A stretch of 64,000 nt of DNA from Leadbetterella sp040829825 (GTDB lineage: Bacteria > Bacteroidota > Bacteroidia > Cytophagales > Spirosomataceae): the NCBI RefSeq assembly GCF_040829825.1, contig NZ_JBFOLH010000006.1; one strand, written 5' to 3'. A program made the position numbers and the translations under genes. Shown here piece after piece: positions 44,630 through 53,699 of this stretch; position 1 is the first letter of the stretch, and each line of letters starts with the position of its first letter. Below the pieces are notes generated by a model. The model made no database searches. It saw only the letters and a list, made by a program, of their open reading frames with translations, and was not told where the DNA came from.

Positions 44630-45280
44630 TTAAATGCTGAGGTATTTCATCAACATTTCGAACCGGTCTTTCTCCAGGTTATTGACAGGCTCTGAGCTGT
44701 GATAAGAGATCACCTCGTAGCCGAATCTGCCCAGTGCGCTGATGACAGCACTGATATGCGTAATGTCGAGTTTGAGCGAGAGAACCATGTCGTTGTTTAT
44801 ATCGTGCGTTATAAACAGGCTGATGATCTTCCCCGATTCGCCTTCAATTATTCTTGCTATTTCTGCCAGCGAGTAGTCTTTCCCTTTCAGGTTGATTTCC
44901 AGCAGGCCGCCGGCCTCGTGCAGGGCAAAGTGACGGATAAAGCGTTCGTAAAGTTCTGTTTTTTCAATAACCCCCATGAACTCTCCGTCGGCGTTGAGCA
45001 GGGGTAGCAGCATGATCTGCGCAGCGGCAGCCTTCCTGACGGCTTCGGTCAGCGGGTCATTCTCCAGGATGATCTCTTCTGCCGGCAGGGGCTGGATGTC
45101 GGTGAGCCGGTCATCGCTGTCGTAGTTCAGAAGGAGATCTTCCGAGAAGAAACCTTCAAAAGACCGGTCGATGACATACGGTAAATGATTGGTTTTAAAG
45201 TCGCTGAAAAGCAAGAGCGCATCATCCACCGTATCGGATGGTCTTAACACCGGGATATTTGGGTTAATGTATGATTTCAT
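44630..45280 (-). CDS. Two-CBS domain protein with ACT-like tail
   Basis: 216 residues from the ATG at 45280 (MKSYINPNIPVLRP); an upstream TTG adds two codons. The first CBS unit spans about 8-60 (TVDDALLLFSDFKTNHLPYV), the second about 68-125 (LTEAVRKAAAAQIMLLPLL), and residues about 140-200 look like an ACT-type fold (GKIISLFITHDINNDMVLSL). Such proteins sense adenine nucleotides or other ligands. It precedes nadK by 12 bases on the same strand, as is usual in Bacteroidota, so it may tune NADP synthesis; that is inferred from context only. Confidence 0.82.
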   Translation of the reverse strand: MKSYINPNIPVLRPSDTVDDALLLFSDFKTNHLPYVIDRSFEGFFSEDLLLNYDSDDRLTDIQPLPAEEIILENDPLTEAVRKAAAAQIMLLPLLNADGEFMGVIEKTELYERFIRHFALHEAGGLLEINLKGKDYSLAEIARIIEGESGKIISLFITHDINNDMVLSLKLDITHISAVISALGRFGYEVISYHSSEPVNNLEKDRFEMLMKYLSI

Positions 45281-45372
45281 CCTCAATAACGGGGCCGTAT
45301 AAATATAACGTCAGGCAGCAACGAAAAATTGTTCTGTAAATATGCATCAAAATTATAAGAAAAACCTAACGA

Positions 45373-46116
45373 TCAGGCAGGATTTTGCCCTAAAAAGCCG
45401 GCAATCTGCTTTTCACAGTCGGCTACCACATCTTCAGGAGTCCTGCCGGCCGGTTCTACCGGGTCAAGGGTGGTCCATGACATGGCGGTGAAAGAGCTCA
45501 GGGGAAAAAGACCTTTCGGGTTGAAGCGGCCGGTATTCCGGACAGCGACAGGCACCACCAGCGCTCCCGGGCATTTTTTCAGCAGGGTGGCCACCCCGCC
45601 TACGGCAAAAGGCTTCAGCCGGCCCGTTCTTGAGCGGGTACCTTCCGGGAAGATCACCGCTGAAAAATGGTTCTCGCTGATGTGTTTCGCAAACCGGAGG
45701 ATCTCTGTAATGGCCTGCTTGGGGTCATGGCGGTCAATAAGGGCCGCCTGGCCTACCCGCAGGTTATAGGAGATGCCGGGAATGCCCCTCGCCAGCTCTT
45801 TTTTCGATACGAACTTCGGGGTATATTTTCGCAGGAACCAGATAATCCCCGGGATATCAAACATGCTTTGGTGATTGGAGATAAAAATGACGGTTCTGCC
45901 GGTAGGAATGGCGACCTTTTGTGAAAATGATACGGTAGAGCCGGTCATATACAGGCCTGCAACGATAAAGAGGTTAAAAATCTCTACCGATTTCTGATGT
46001 GCGCGGGGACCAAAAATACGATACGCGATCACCTGCACCCCGTGAAAGATGATCATCAGGAGGCCGAAATACAACAAATAGAGGCTTCCCAGGATATAAT
46101 CAACAACTTTCTTCAC
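45373..46116 (-). CDS. plsC: 1-acyl-sn-glycerol-3-phosphate acyltransferase
   Basis: 247 residues with two hydrophobic segments near the N-terminus. The acyltransferase motif FISNHQSMFDIPG (HX4D) and FPEGTRSRTGRL define the PlsC family, which adds the second acyl chain to make phosphatidic acid. It acts at the cytoplasmic face of the inner membrane. It has its own promoter and is transcribed divergently from the acyl-ACP desaturase gene. Confidence 0.92.
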   Translation of the reverse strand: MKKVVDYILGSLYLLYFGLLMIIFHGVQVIAYRIFGPRAHQKSVEIFNLFIVAGLYMTGSTVSFSQKVAIPTGRTVIFISNHQSMFDIPGIIWFLRKYTPKFVSKKELARGIPGISYNLRVGQAALIDRHDPKQAITEILRFAKHISENHFSAVIFPEGTRSRTGRLKPFAVGGVATLLKKCPGALVVPVAVRNTGRFNPKGLFPLSSFTAMSWTTLDPVEPAGRTPEDVVADCEKQIAGFLGQNPA

Positions 46117-46131
46117 CTATTGATTTTTTTA

Positions 46132-46164
46132 CAAAGTTAGGTCATTCAGTGAATATTTTTCCAA
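46132..46164 (-). promoter_or_regulatory. Bacteroidota-type promoter for plsC
   Basis: On the minus strand TTG (46162-46164), 22 bases, TAACTTTG (46132-46139). Start near 46125, nine bases before the ATG at 46116. Confidence 0.65.
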
Positions 46165-46204
46165 TAGATTTTTCAGGGTTCTGGTGAAATAATGTATATT
46201 TCAG

Positions 46205-46212
46205 TAATTTTG
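46205..46212 (+). promoter_or_regulatory. -7 element for the acyl-ACP desaturase gene
   Basis: TAATTTTG matches the Bacteroidota -7 box, but no TTG lies at the right spacing upstream. It sets transcription near 46219, so the ATG at 46192 cannot be used and the ATG at 46237 is the start. Together with 46132-46164 it makes a divergent promoter region for two lipid genes. Confidence 0.5.
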
Positions 46213-46236
46213 CACCAAAAACAGCCTTATAAGTAC

Positions 46237-47214
46237 ATGGATCCGTCGAGAATAGAAGTAATGAGACACTTTGGAAAGGAAATGGATGCCCTTTCCATGG
46301 AATTTCTGAACCCTATTGATTCTAACTGGCAGCCTTCTGATTTCCTGCCCGACTCTACCCGTGAAGATTTCATTGAAGAGTTGAAAGAGCTCCGCGAAGC
46401 CTGCCGGGAACTGCCGTACGATTACCTGGCCGTGCTGGTAGGCGACTGCATTACCGAAGAGGCCCTGCCTACCTATACCTCCTGGCTGATGTGCGTGGAG
46501 GGAATAAAGCAGGTAGACGAACCCGATTCGGGCTGGGTGAAATGGGTACGCTGGTGGACGGCCGAGGAAAACCGCCACGGTGATCTGCTGAACAAATACC
46601 TGTATCTTTCCGGGCGGATCAACATGCGCGAAATGGAGACTTCTACCCAGTGGCTGCTGGCCGACGGTTTTGATATTGGTACCGACGATGACCCGTACCG
46701 GAACTTTATATATACGTCGTTCCAGGAGCTGGCCACCAACATTTCTCACCGCAGGACCGCTACCCTGGCCAAGAAATTCGGTAACGGCCACCTGTCGAAG
46801 ATCTGCGGGAAAATAGCGTCTGACGAAATGCGGCATGCCAAAGCCTACAAAACATTTATTTCGAAATTTTTTGAAGTGGATGCCTCGGGAGTCATGCTGG
46901 CTTTTGAAGATATGATGCGCAAGAAAATTGTTATGCCGGCGCATTTCCTGAGAGAAACCGGCGAAAAGATCGGTGAGGTGTTTTCTCACTTCTCCGATTC
47001 GGCCCAGCGCCTGGGGGTATACACCACCATAGATTATATTGAAATTCTCGAAAGTCTTCTGAACGACTGGAAAATTGATAAAATTACCGGGCTGAATTCT
47101 TCGGCCGAGCGTGCCCGCGACTACCTGCTGGGGCTGCCCGGGCGTTTGAGAAGAATTGCCGACAGAACCCGGATACCTCAACTGGAATACGAATTTAAGT
47201 GGATTTCCCGGTAG
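46237..47214 (+). CDS. Acyl-ACP desaturase (stearoyl-ACP type)
   Basis: 325 residues from the ATG at 46237 (MDPSRIEVMRHF). The two EExxH-type diiron motifs are visible: TAEENRHGDLLNKYL and SDEMRHAKAYKTF, with FQELATNISHRR between. This is the soluble FA_desaturase_2 family, which introduces a double bond into acyl chains on ACP. It should control membrane fluidity together with plsC, which is divergently transcribed next to it. The VanZ-like gene overlaps or abuts its stop. Confidence 0.92.
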   Translation: MDPSRIEVMRHFGKEMDALSMEFLNPIDSNWQPSDFLPDSTREDFIEELKELREACRELPYDYLAVLVGDCITEEALPTYTSWLMCVEGIKQVDEPDSGWVKWVRWWTAEENRHGDLLNKYLYLSGRINMREMETSTQWLLADGFDIGTDDDPYRNFIYTSFQELATNISHRRTATLAKKFGNGHLSKICGKIASDEMRHAKAYKTFISKFFEVDASGVMLAFEDMMRKKIVMPAHFLRETGEKIGEVFSHFSDSAQRLGVYTTIDYIEILESLLNDWKIDKITGLNSSAERARDYLLGLPGRLRRIADRTRIPQLEYEFKWISR

Positions 47215-47231
47215 TGATAAAACAGTGGCTG

Positions 47232-47579
47232 ATGAAACCGCACCTGGCTATAGTAGCTACGGTGGGGGTTTGTATATTGTTATTTGCGCCTGCGTCTGAT
47301 CTCCCCGACAATACCCCTACGTGGATCAACGATAAAGTAGCCCACGGTACCGTGTTTGCCGGCCTGGGCTTTCTCTGGATGCAGTATTTTCAGAAAAGCC
47401 GCCGGGTGATCCTGGTGCTGCTTGCCTTCGCTTTTTTTACGGAAATTGTGCAATACCTGCTCCCGGCTTCTTTTTTACGTTCTTTTGATCTGAAAGATAT
47501 CCTGGCAGATATGGCAGGTATGCTGGTAGGTTTGGGGGCAAGTGTGGTTTTCGACCGGGTAATGCCTGACAGGAAATAA
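47232..47579 (+). CDS. VanZ family membrane protein
   Basis: 115 residues from the ATG at 47232 (MKPHLAIVATVGVC); alternative GTG starts at 47199 and 47214 overlap the desaturase stop. Membrane segments at about 4-20, 38-50, 60-78 and 88-108. The blocks INDKVAHGTVFAGLGFLW and FTEIVQYLLP with DILADMAGMLVGLG match VanZ-like proteins, a membrane family linked to glycopeptide (teicoplanin) tolerance in some bacteria. No resistance genes are nearby, so the role here is unknown. A palindromic element follows at 47599-47719. Confidence 0.82.
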   Translation: MKPHLAIVATVGVCILLFAPASDLPDNTPTWINDKVAHGTVFAGLGFLWMQYFQKSRRVILVLLAFAFFTEIVQYLLPASFLRSFDLKDILADMAGMLVGLGASVVFDRVMPDRK

Positions 47580-47598
47580 GATTACTTGTTAATAAAAA

Positions 47599-47719
47599 TG
47601 ACCCCGACAGGGGTCAAATGTTTATAGCAACAGGCATAAAACAAAACCTATGCGACCCTGAAGGGGTGGAATCTGAAACGGGGTGATATCCTATAAACAT
47701 TTAACCCCTTCGGGGTCGG
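47599..47719. repeat. Composite palindromic element with three GACCC hairpins
   Basis: The left arm 47599-47627 (GACCCCGACAGGGGTCAAAT at 47600) and right arm 47691-47719 are inverted copies with one indel and one substitution, ending ATGTTTATAG. The left arm also folds on itself (GACCCC against GGGGTC). A third, degenerate copy (CGACCCTGAAGGGGTGGAAT, 47653-47672) lies in the loop. It sits between the VanZ-like gene and the convergent aspS stop. It looks like a dispersed REP/BIME-type element. Confidence 0.85.
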
Positions 47720-47726
47720 AAATTGG

Positions 47727-49472
47727 TTATCTCACCTGTATGCTCAGCTCCTTCAGCTGCTCTTCGTGAAGGGTGGAAGGCGAGTCGATCATTACATCAC
47801 GGCCGCTGTTATTTTTAGGGAAGGCAATGAAATCACGGATGGAGTCTGCCCCTCCGAAAATAGAGCACAGGCGGTCAAATCCGAAAGCCAGGCCGGCGTG
47901 CGGCGGGGCACCGTATTCAAATGCCTCCATCAGGAAGCCAAACTGCTTTTTCGCTTCTTCCGGCGTGAATCCCAGTATTTCAAACATTTTGCCCTGCAGT
48001 TCCTTTTGAAAGATCCTGACCGATCCGCCACCTACTTCGGTACCGTTAATCACCATGTCATAGGCGTTGGCTCTTACGCTACCGGGATCGGTTTCCAGCA
48101 GGGAAAGATCTTCGGGCTTGGGCGCCGTAAACGGATGGTGCATGGCAAACCAGCGCTGCTCTTCCTCGCCGTATTCCAGCAGCGGGAAGTCAAGCACCCA
48201 CAATACTTTGAATTCATCGGGCTTTCTCAGGCCCAGGCGGCTGCCCATTTCCAGGCGCAGCTCATTCAGCTGCTTCCGGGCTTTGTCTTTCCGGCCCGAA
48301 ATCACCAGGATCAGGTCGCCGGCTTTGGCGCCGAACCGGTCGGCAATGGCTTTCAGGTCGCTTTCCGAATAGAATTTATCTACAGAAGATTTCAGGGTTC
48401 CGTCTTCGTTTAAACGGATGTATACCAGTCCCTTGGCACCGATTTGCGGTCTTTTGACCCAATCGGTCAGCTCATCCAGCTGCTTGCGGGTATACCCGGC
48501 ACAGCCTTCGGCATTGATGCCCACCACCAGCTCGGCTTCGTCAAATACCTGGAAGCCTTTGTTTTGCACCAGGTCATTGAGCTCGGTAAACGGCATGCCG
48601 AAACGGGTGTCCGGCTTATCGGAGCCGTAATATTTCATGGCGTCGGCATAAGTCATGCGCGGTACCTCGGCCAGGTCTATGCCTTTTACGGTTTTGAACA
48701 GGTGACGGATCAGCCCTTCAAACATGTTGAGCACGTCTTCCTGCTTCACAAACGACATCTCGCAGTCGATCTGCGTGAATTCAGGCTGGCGGTCGGCGCG
48801 CAGGTCCTCGTCACGGAAACATTTTACAATCTGGTAATAGCGGTCAAAGCCCGACACCATCAGCAGCTGCTTAAAGGTCTGGGGCGACTGCGGAAGGGCG
48901 TAAAACTCACCCGGGTTCATGCGGCTGGGCACCACGAAGTCGCGGGCACCCTCCGGGGTTGATTTGATCAGTACCGGGGTTTCCACTTCGATGAATTCCT
49001 GGGAGTCGAGGTAAAGGCGGGTCTGCTGAGCCACTTTGTGCCGCAACACCAGGTTTTGCCGTACGGTATTTCTCCTGAGGTCGAGGTAACGGAACTTCAT
49101 CCGGAGCTCGTCGCCGCCGTCGGTGTCGTCTTCGATCAGGAACGGCGGCAGCTTGGCCGGGTTAAGTATTTCGAGGCCGGTTACGTTGATCTCTATGTCG
49201 CCCGTTTCTATTTTATCATTCTTGGAAAGTCTTTCCTGTACGGTTCCTGTAGCAGAAATCACGTACTCGCGGCCCAGTGAGCGTACGCGTGCAATAACTT
49301 CAGGGGCCGTTTTCCCTTCTTCAAAGATGAGCTGTGTAATACCGTACCGGTCGCGGAGGTCTACCCAGATCATGCCGCCTTTATCGCGCACTTTCTGTAC
49401 CCAGCCGCAAAGGGTAACGGTATGGTTTACGTCTGACAGCCGGAGCTGCCCGCAGGTATGAGTTCTTAACAT
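47727..49472 (-). CDS. aspS: Aspartyl-tRNA synthetase
   Basis: 581 residues, the bacterial length. Class II motif 2 FRDEDLRADRQPEFTQID and motif 3 HAGLAFGFDRL are present, together with the N-terminal OB-fold (VTLCGWVQKVRDKGGMIWV) and the GAD insertion domain typical of bacterial AspRS. It charges tRNA-Asp. A -7-like TAAATTTG on the minus strand (49498-49505) lies upstream without a clear -33 box. Single gene. Confidence 0.97.
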   Translation of the reverse strand: MLRTHTCGQLRLSDVNHTVTLCGWVQKVRDKGGMIWVDLRDRYGITQLIFEEGKTAPEVIARVRSLGREYVISATGTVQERLSKNDKIETGDIEINVTGLEILNPAKLPPFLIEDDTDGGDELRMKFRYLDLRRNTVRQNLVLRHKVAQQTRLYLDSQEFIEVETPVLIKSTPEGARDFVVPSRMNPGEFYALPQSPQTFKQLLMVSGFDRYYQIVKCFRDEDLRADRQPEFTQIDCEMSFVKQEDVLNMFEGLIRHLFKTVKGIDLAEVPRMTYADAMKYYGSDKPDTRFGMPFTELNDLVQNKGFQVFDEAELVVGINAEGCAGYTRKQLDELTDWVKRPQIGAKGLVYIRLNEDGTLKSSVDKFYSESDLKAIADRFGAKAGDLILVISGRKDKARKQLNELRLEMGSRLGLRKPDEFKVLWVLDFPLLEYGEEEQRWFAMHHPFTAPKPEDLSLLETDPGSVRANAYDMVINGTEVGGGSVRIFQKELQGKMFEILGFTPEEAKKQFGFLMEAFEYGAPPHAGLAFGFDRLCSIFGGADSIRDFIAFPKNNSGRDVMIDSPSTLHEEQLKELSIQVR

Positions 49473-49621
49473 TCGGGATAATTGATAAAATAAGCCGCAA
49501 ATTTAAGGAATTCTTCTTTATCCTATCCTTTCAGTCTTTTGAAAATGACCCTTTCACCTGAAAAACATTAAAAGACAATGTATTATTTGAGGTTCGCCTT
49601 TTTATTAGTTGCTTAATTTTA

Positions 49622-49629
49622 TATTTTTG
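49622..49629 (+). promoter_or_regulatory. -7 element for the uppS-bamA-skp genes
   Basis: TATTTTTG fits the Bacteroidota -7 box; no TTG at standard spacing. It implies a start near 49636 and hence the TTG start codon of uppS at 49653. Confidence 0.5.
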
Positions 49630-49652
49630 CAGTCCCTTTTTCACCTAAACAT

Positions 49653-50375
49653 TTGGAAGAGATCAGTCTGAACAATTTACCGAAGCATATTGCCGTTATT
49701 ATGGACGGTAACGGAAGATGGGCAAAGAGCAGAGGTGCTTTGCGTATTTTCGGCCATCAGAACGGCATTAAGGCGGTCCGGGAAACGGTGGAAGCCTGTG
49801 CAGAACTGGGAGTAGGATATTTAACTTTATATACTTTTTCTACGGAAAACTGGGGACGGCCCAAGATGGAAGTAGATGGGATTATGGACCTTTTAGTAAA
49901 AACCATTGGTGATGAGGTGCCCCGCCTTCATAAGAACAACGTGCAGTTGAAGTGCATCGGTGATATGGATGCGCTTCCTGAAAAGGCCCGGAGAAATATG
50001 GAGAAAGGGATAGATACCACAAAAAATAATACCGGCCTGGTGCTCAATATTGCATTGAGCTACAGCGGTAAGTGGGATATTATTCAGGCCACCAGGAAAC
50101 TGGCTTCCGCAGTGAAGTCGGGAGAGATGACCCCGGAGGAAATTGATGAAGAACAATTCAGCCGCCTTCTTTCCACCTACCCGGCCCCTGAAGTGGATCT
50201 GCTGATCCGCACCGGGGGAGATCACCGGATCAGCAATTACCTTCTTTGGCAGTCTGCGTATGCCGAACTTTTATTTTTAGATGTATTGTGGCCCGACTTC
50301 CGGAAAAGCCATTTGCTCGATGCAGTACGCGCTTTTCAAACCCGGGACAGGCGTTTCGGTAAAACCCATGATTAA
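49653..50375 (+). CDS. uppS: Isoprenyl transferase (undecaprenyl diphosphate synthase)
   Basis: 240 residues starting at TTG 49653 (MEEISLNNLPKHIAVIMDGN). It condenses IPP units onto farnesyl diphosphate to make the lipid carrier for peptidoglycan and glycans. D18 in MDGNGRWAK binds the diphosphate and metal. Near the C-terminus RTGGDHRISNYLLWQ has Asp where most homologues have Glu (GGE). The start of bamA overlaps its stop by eight bases, so the two are translated together. Confidence 0.93.
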   Translation: MEEISLNNLPKHIAVIMDGNGRWAKSRGALRIFGHQNGIKAVRETVEACAELGVGYLTLYTFSTENWGRPKMEVDGIMDLLVKTIGDEVPRLHKNNVQLKCIGDMDALPEKARRNMEKGIDTTKNNTGLVLNIALSYSGKWDIIQATRKLASAVKSGEMTPEEIDEEQFSRLLSTYPAPEVDLLIRTGGDHRISNYLLWQSAYAELLFLDVLWPDFRKSHLLDAVRAFQTRDRRFGKTHD

Positions 50376-52989
50376 TTTTCAGATGATTTCAAGACTTTTC
50401 GCTATTTTCCTTCTTATTGGTTTTACCCTTACTGCCCATGCGCAGCGGATAGGTGTGGGGCGGCAGCCCGGTGCTCCAACGCCGGCCCAGGAGTCGAAGC
50501 TGGTAGATTATGCCCACCCCAAAGAATACATTATCGGCGGGATAACCGTGACCGGGGTAAAGTACCTCGATCAGAATACCCTGATCTCCGTTTCAGGTCT
50601 GAATGTCAATGACAAGATCGAAATTCCCGGAGAACGTATCTCTACCGCCATTAAACGGCTGATGCAGCAAGGTATCCTGGAAGATGTGGCGATCAATATT
50701 ACAAAGATCGAAGACAATAAGATTTTCCTGGAGCTGGAGCTGCGTGAAAGGCCCCGCCTGAACAAAATTGTGCTGAACGGCATCAAAAGCGGGCAGCGCG
50801 AAACCCTGGAAGACAAAATCAAGACCTACAAGGGGAAGGTGATCACCGAGGCCATGGTCAAGAATATGCAGAATATCATCAGGCGGCATTTCCTTGACAA
50901 GGGCTTCCTGAATACCACTGTACAGGCGCAGCAGGTGAATGATACCATCCGTACCAGCACGGCCCAGCTGATTTTTAACATTGATAAAGGCAGGAAGACC
51001 AAGATCGACGAGATTCAGCTGACCGGCCTGCACGAAGTTCCGAAGTGGCGGGCGCTGTCTAAGATGAAAGGAACCAAAGAAAGGGCTCCGCTGCGCATAT
51101 TTACGCCTTCAAAATTCAGGGAGAAGAAATACAAAGAAGATAAAGAGAAGCTGGTTGCTTTCCTGAATAAAAACGGTTACCGGAACGCCAGCATCGATAA
51201 AGACTCGGTTTACCGCAAGCCTAACGGCCACGTAGGCATTGTCATGGAAGTGACCGAAGGGCAGCGTTTTTATTACCGGAACATCACCTGGTCAGGTAAC
51301 TACGTCAGGAATACCGATACCCTGAACATGATCCTGGGTATTGAAAAGGGCGACGTATATAACCCGGAAGACCTTCAGAAACGCCTGAGCGGAAAGCCAA
51401 CCGGGGGTGACGTGAGCTCGTACTACCAGGATGACGGCTACCTGTATTTCAACATTGAACCGGTAGAAACCGCTGTAGTGGGCGACTCTATCGATATCGA
51501 ACTGCGTATCCGGGAAGGGAAGCAGGCTACTATTTCCAAGATCATACTGAACGGGAACACGAAAACCAGTGACCACGTGGTGTTCAGGGAGATCCTGACC
51601 AAGCCGGGACAGAAATTCAGCCGTTCAGATTTGGTGGAAACCGTTCAGGGGCTGTCGAGGCTGGGGTATTTTGACCCGCAGAAGATTGATCCCAAGCCGG
51701 TTCCGCAGGCTGACGGTACGGTGAATATTGAATATACGGTAGAAGAGAAATCGAGTGATAATATTGAGCTGTCGGGAGGGTATTCGGCCATGCAGGGTAT
51801 CATAGGTACCTTTGGGGTGGTATTCAATAACTTCTCTATCCGCAAGATCTTTGATTTCAAGGAATACAAGCCGCTGCCTAAGGGTGACGGACAGAAATTC
51901 TCTATACGCCTGCAGGCCAACGGCGGCTTCCAGAACTATTCCCTTTCTTTCTCAGAACCCTGGCTGGGCGGTAAAAAACCGAACTCGCTGTCGGTATCTC
52001 TCTGGCATTCTGTGCAGGATCTGGGCAAGATGTATGACCGTATGCGGCGGTATTATGCCAACTCGGCCTACGCAGACTATTATAACAGCCTGTACAGCAG
52101 CGCGTATTACAACGGATACTTCAAAAATACGGGTCTCTCGCTGTCGTTTGGTAAGCGTCTGAACTGGCCTGACCGGAACTTTAACTTCAGTTCCAGCTTG
52201 TCGTACCAGTTCTATGATGTGAAAGACAGCTGGTATCTCCGTGGTTTCAGTAACGGTGTGGCGCATGACGTGTCGCTGGGCTTTAACATTTCACGCTACA
52301 GCCTGGATAACCCGCAGTTTACCCGTACGGGCTCCAATATTTCACTCAGCGGTACCTTTAACCCGCCTTATTCGGGCCTGGGCATAGAAACCAAAGCCGA
52401 CAGGATGTTCATTGAAGGCCATAAGTGGATGTTTGACCTGAACTGGTTCACACCGGTGGTAGGCAAGTTTGTATTCATGGCCAAGGCCAATATGGGCTTC
52501 CTCGGAAGATACAACACGCACACGGCCTACAGTCCGTTCGGACGCTTTGTGCTGGGAGGTGCCGGTATGGGTATGCAAAACAGCAACAGTATCGGTATTG
52601 AGCTGATCGGTTTGAGAGGTTACGAAGAGGGCATCGTATATGAGCCTACCTATTCAGAAGCTTCCGAAGTGCTGGGCCAGAGCAGCTATACCCGCCAGGG
52701 CGGTATTATATACAATAAATATGCCCTTGAATTACGTTATCCTGTATCGCTGAGTGCCCAGGCTACCATTTACCTGCTGACTTTTGCTGAAGCCGGTAAC
52801 AGCTGGGGAAGTTACAAAGACTTTAACCCCTTCAAGATCAGGCGCTCAGCCGGTGTGGGAGCACGGGTGTTTATGGCGGCCTTCGGTTTGCTGGGAATTG
52901 ATTACGGTTATGCGTTTGACCCGATCCCCGGTTTGCCTAACCAGGGCAGGAAGTCCTTTACCTTCAGTATAGGTCAGCAGATACGGTAA
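50368..52989 (+). CDS. bamA: Outer membrane protein assembly factor BamA
   Basis: 873 residues from the ATG at 50368; a second ATG at 50383 (MISRLFAIFLLIGF) begins directly at the signal peptide and is equally possible. Five POTRA domains fill about 50-430 (for example YIIGGITVTGVKYLDQNTLI), followed by the 16-strand barrel with the lid-loop motif IGLRGYEEG (VRGF/Y type). It is the core of the outer membrane barrel-insertion machine. It overlaps uppS by eight bases, and two Skp chaperone genes follow 165 bases later, which is the usual Bacteroidota order. Confidence 0.95.
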   Translation: MINFQMISRLFAIFLLIGFTLTAHAQRIGVGRQPGAPTPAQESKLVDYAHPKEYIIGGITVTGVKYLDQNTLISVSGLNVNDKIEIPGERISTAIKRLMQQGILEDVAINITKIEDNKIFLELELRERPRLNKIVLNGIKSGQRETLEDKIKTYKGKVITEAMVKNMQNIIRRHFLDKGFLNTTVQAQQVNDTIRTSTAQLIFNIDKGRKTKIDEIQLTGLHEVPKWRALSKMKGTKERAPLRIFTPSKFREKKYKEDKEKLVAFLNKNGYRNASIDKDSVYRKPNGHVGIVMEVTEGQRFYYRNITWSGNYVRNTDTLNMILGIEKGDVYNPEDLQKRLSGKPTGGDVSSYYQDDGYLYFNIEPVETAVVGDSIDIELRIREGKQATISKIILNGNTKTSDHVVFREILTKPGQKFSRSDLVETVQGLSRLGYFDPQKIDPKPVPQADGTVNIEYTVEEKSSDNIELSGGYSAMQGIIGTFGVVFNNFSIRKIFDFKEYKPLPKGDGQKFSIRLQANGGFQNYSLSFSEPWLGGKKPNSLSVSLWHSVQDLGKMYDRMRRYYANSAYADYYNSLYSSAYYNGYFKNTGLSLSFGKRLNWPDRNFNFSSSLSYQFYDVKDSWYLRGFSNGVAHDVSLGFNISRYSLDNPQFTRTGSNISLSGTFNPPYSGLGIETKADRMFIEGHKWMFDLNWFTPVVGKFVFMAKANMGFLGRYNTHTAYSPFGRFVLGGAGMGMQNSNSIGIELIGLRGYEEGIVYEPTYSEASEVLGQSSYTRQGGIIYNKYALELRYPVSLSAQATIYLLTFAEAGNSWGSYKDFNPFKIRRSAGVGARVFMAAFGLLGIDYGYAFDPIPGLPNQGRKSFTFSIGQQIR

Positions 52990-53063
52990 AGATTGTTAAT
53001 AGTTGTTAATTGAATAAACCATCCGGCACAAACGGTGTCTTACTGGTGCAGGTGGAAAGAGTT

Positions 53064-53131
53064 GTGAGCTATGAGCTGTGAACCTGTGGTGATTAGATCG
53101 CCGGGGCTAAAAACTCACAGCTCATAGCTCA
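53064..53131. repeat. Inverted repeat of simple tandem units between bamA and skp
   Basis: GTGAGCTATGAGCTGTGA (53064-53081) and TCACAGCTCATAGCTCA (53115-53131) pair perfectly over 17 bases around a 33-base loop. The arms are themselves built of an AGCTCA/TGAGCT unit, and a further copy (GGGCTCACAGC) follows. Possible transcript-slowing hairpin before skp. Confidence 0.8.
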
Positions 53132-53154
53132 GGGCTCACAGCTAAATAAAAGTT

Positions 53155-53670
53155 ATGAGAAGTTTAGTGCTCTTTTTGCTGGTTTTCGTTACAGGGCTTT
53201 CTGCTTCGGCTCAGAAGTTCGGTTATATTGACAGTGAATATATCCTGAACAAGATGCCCGAATACAAAAAGGCGGAAGAAACCATGACCCGGCTGACCGA
53301 GCAATGGACACGTGACGTTTCTGCCAAATATGAGGAAGTGGCTAAGCTGAAGGTGAAGTACCAGCAGGAAGAGATTTTGCTGACACAGGATATGCGGCAG
53401 GAGCGGCAACGGGCCATTGAAAAAGCGGAAGAGGATCTTAAAGATTTGAATAACAGTATTTTTGGCCTGAACGGGCTGTTGTTTCAGAAGAAGAAGGAGA
53501 TTTTGAAACCTATTGTAGAAGAAATTTATAAAACGTCGGAAAAAATTGCAAAGAAGCATAAACTTAGCTTTATCTTTGACAAAGCATCTGACCTGAGTAT
53601 TTTTTATGCGGATCCAAGACATGATTATACAGATTTTATGTTAGAGGAGCTGGGTCTGAGTAGTAAGTAG
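53155..53670 (+). CDS. Skp/OmpH family periplasmic chaperone (first)
   Basis: 171 residues with a signal peptide (MRSLVLFLLVFVTGLSASA). A long charged coiled-coil (about 40-130: RLTEQWTRDVSAKYEEVAKL onward) followed by a short beta tip is the Skp/OmpH plan: trimers that hold unfolded outer membrane proteins on the way to BamA. FIFDKASDLSIFYADPRHDYT near the end is family-typical. Located 165 bases after bamA and 29 before a second skp paralogue. Confidence 0.9.
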   Translation: MRSLVLFLLVFVTGLSASAQKFGYIDSEYILNKMPEYKKAEETMTRLTEQWTRDVSAKYEEVAKLKVKYQQEEILLTQDMRQERQRAIEKAEEDLKDLNNSIFGLNGLLFQKKKEILKPIVEEIYKTSEKIAKKHKLSFIFDKASDLSIFYADPRHDYTDFMLEELGLSSK

Positions 53671-53699
53671 TAAACCAAGTAAATTAATAGTTTTAAAAA

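Noticed and set aside
46201..47181. 326-codon open frame on the minus strand
   Set aside because: Antisense to the acyl-ACP desaturase; composition is that of a shadow frame, no domain seen.
47199..47231. GTG starts for the VanZ-like gene at 47199 and 47214
   Set aside because: Possible, but the ATG at 47232 places the first membrane helix right at the N-terminus as in relatives. Not certain.
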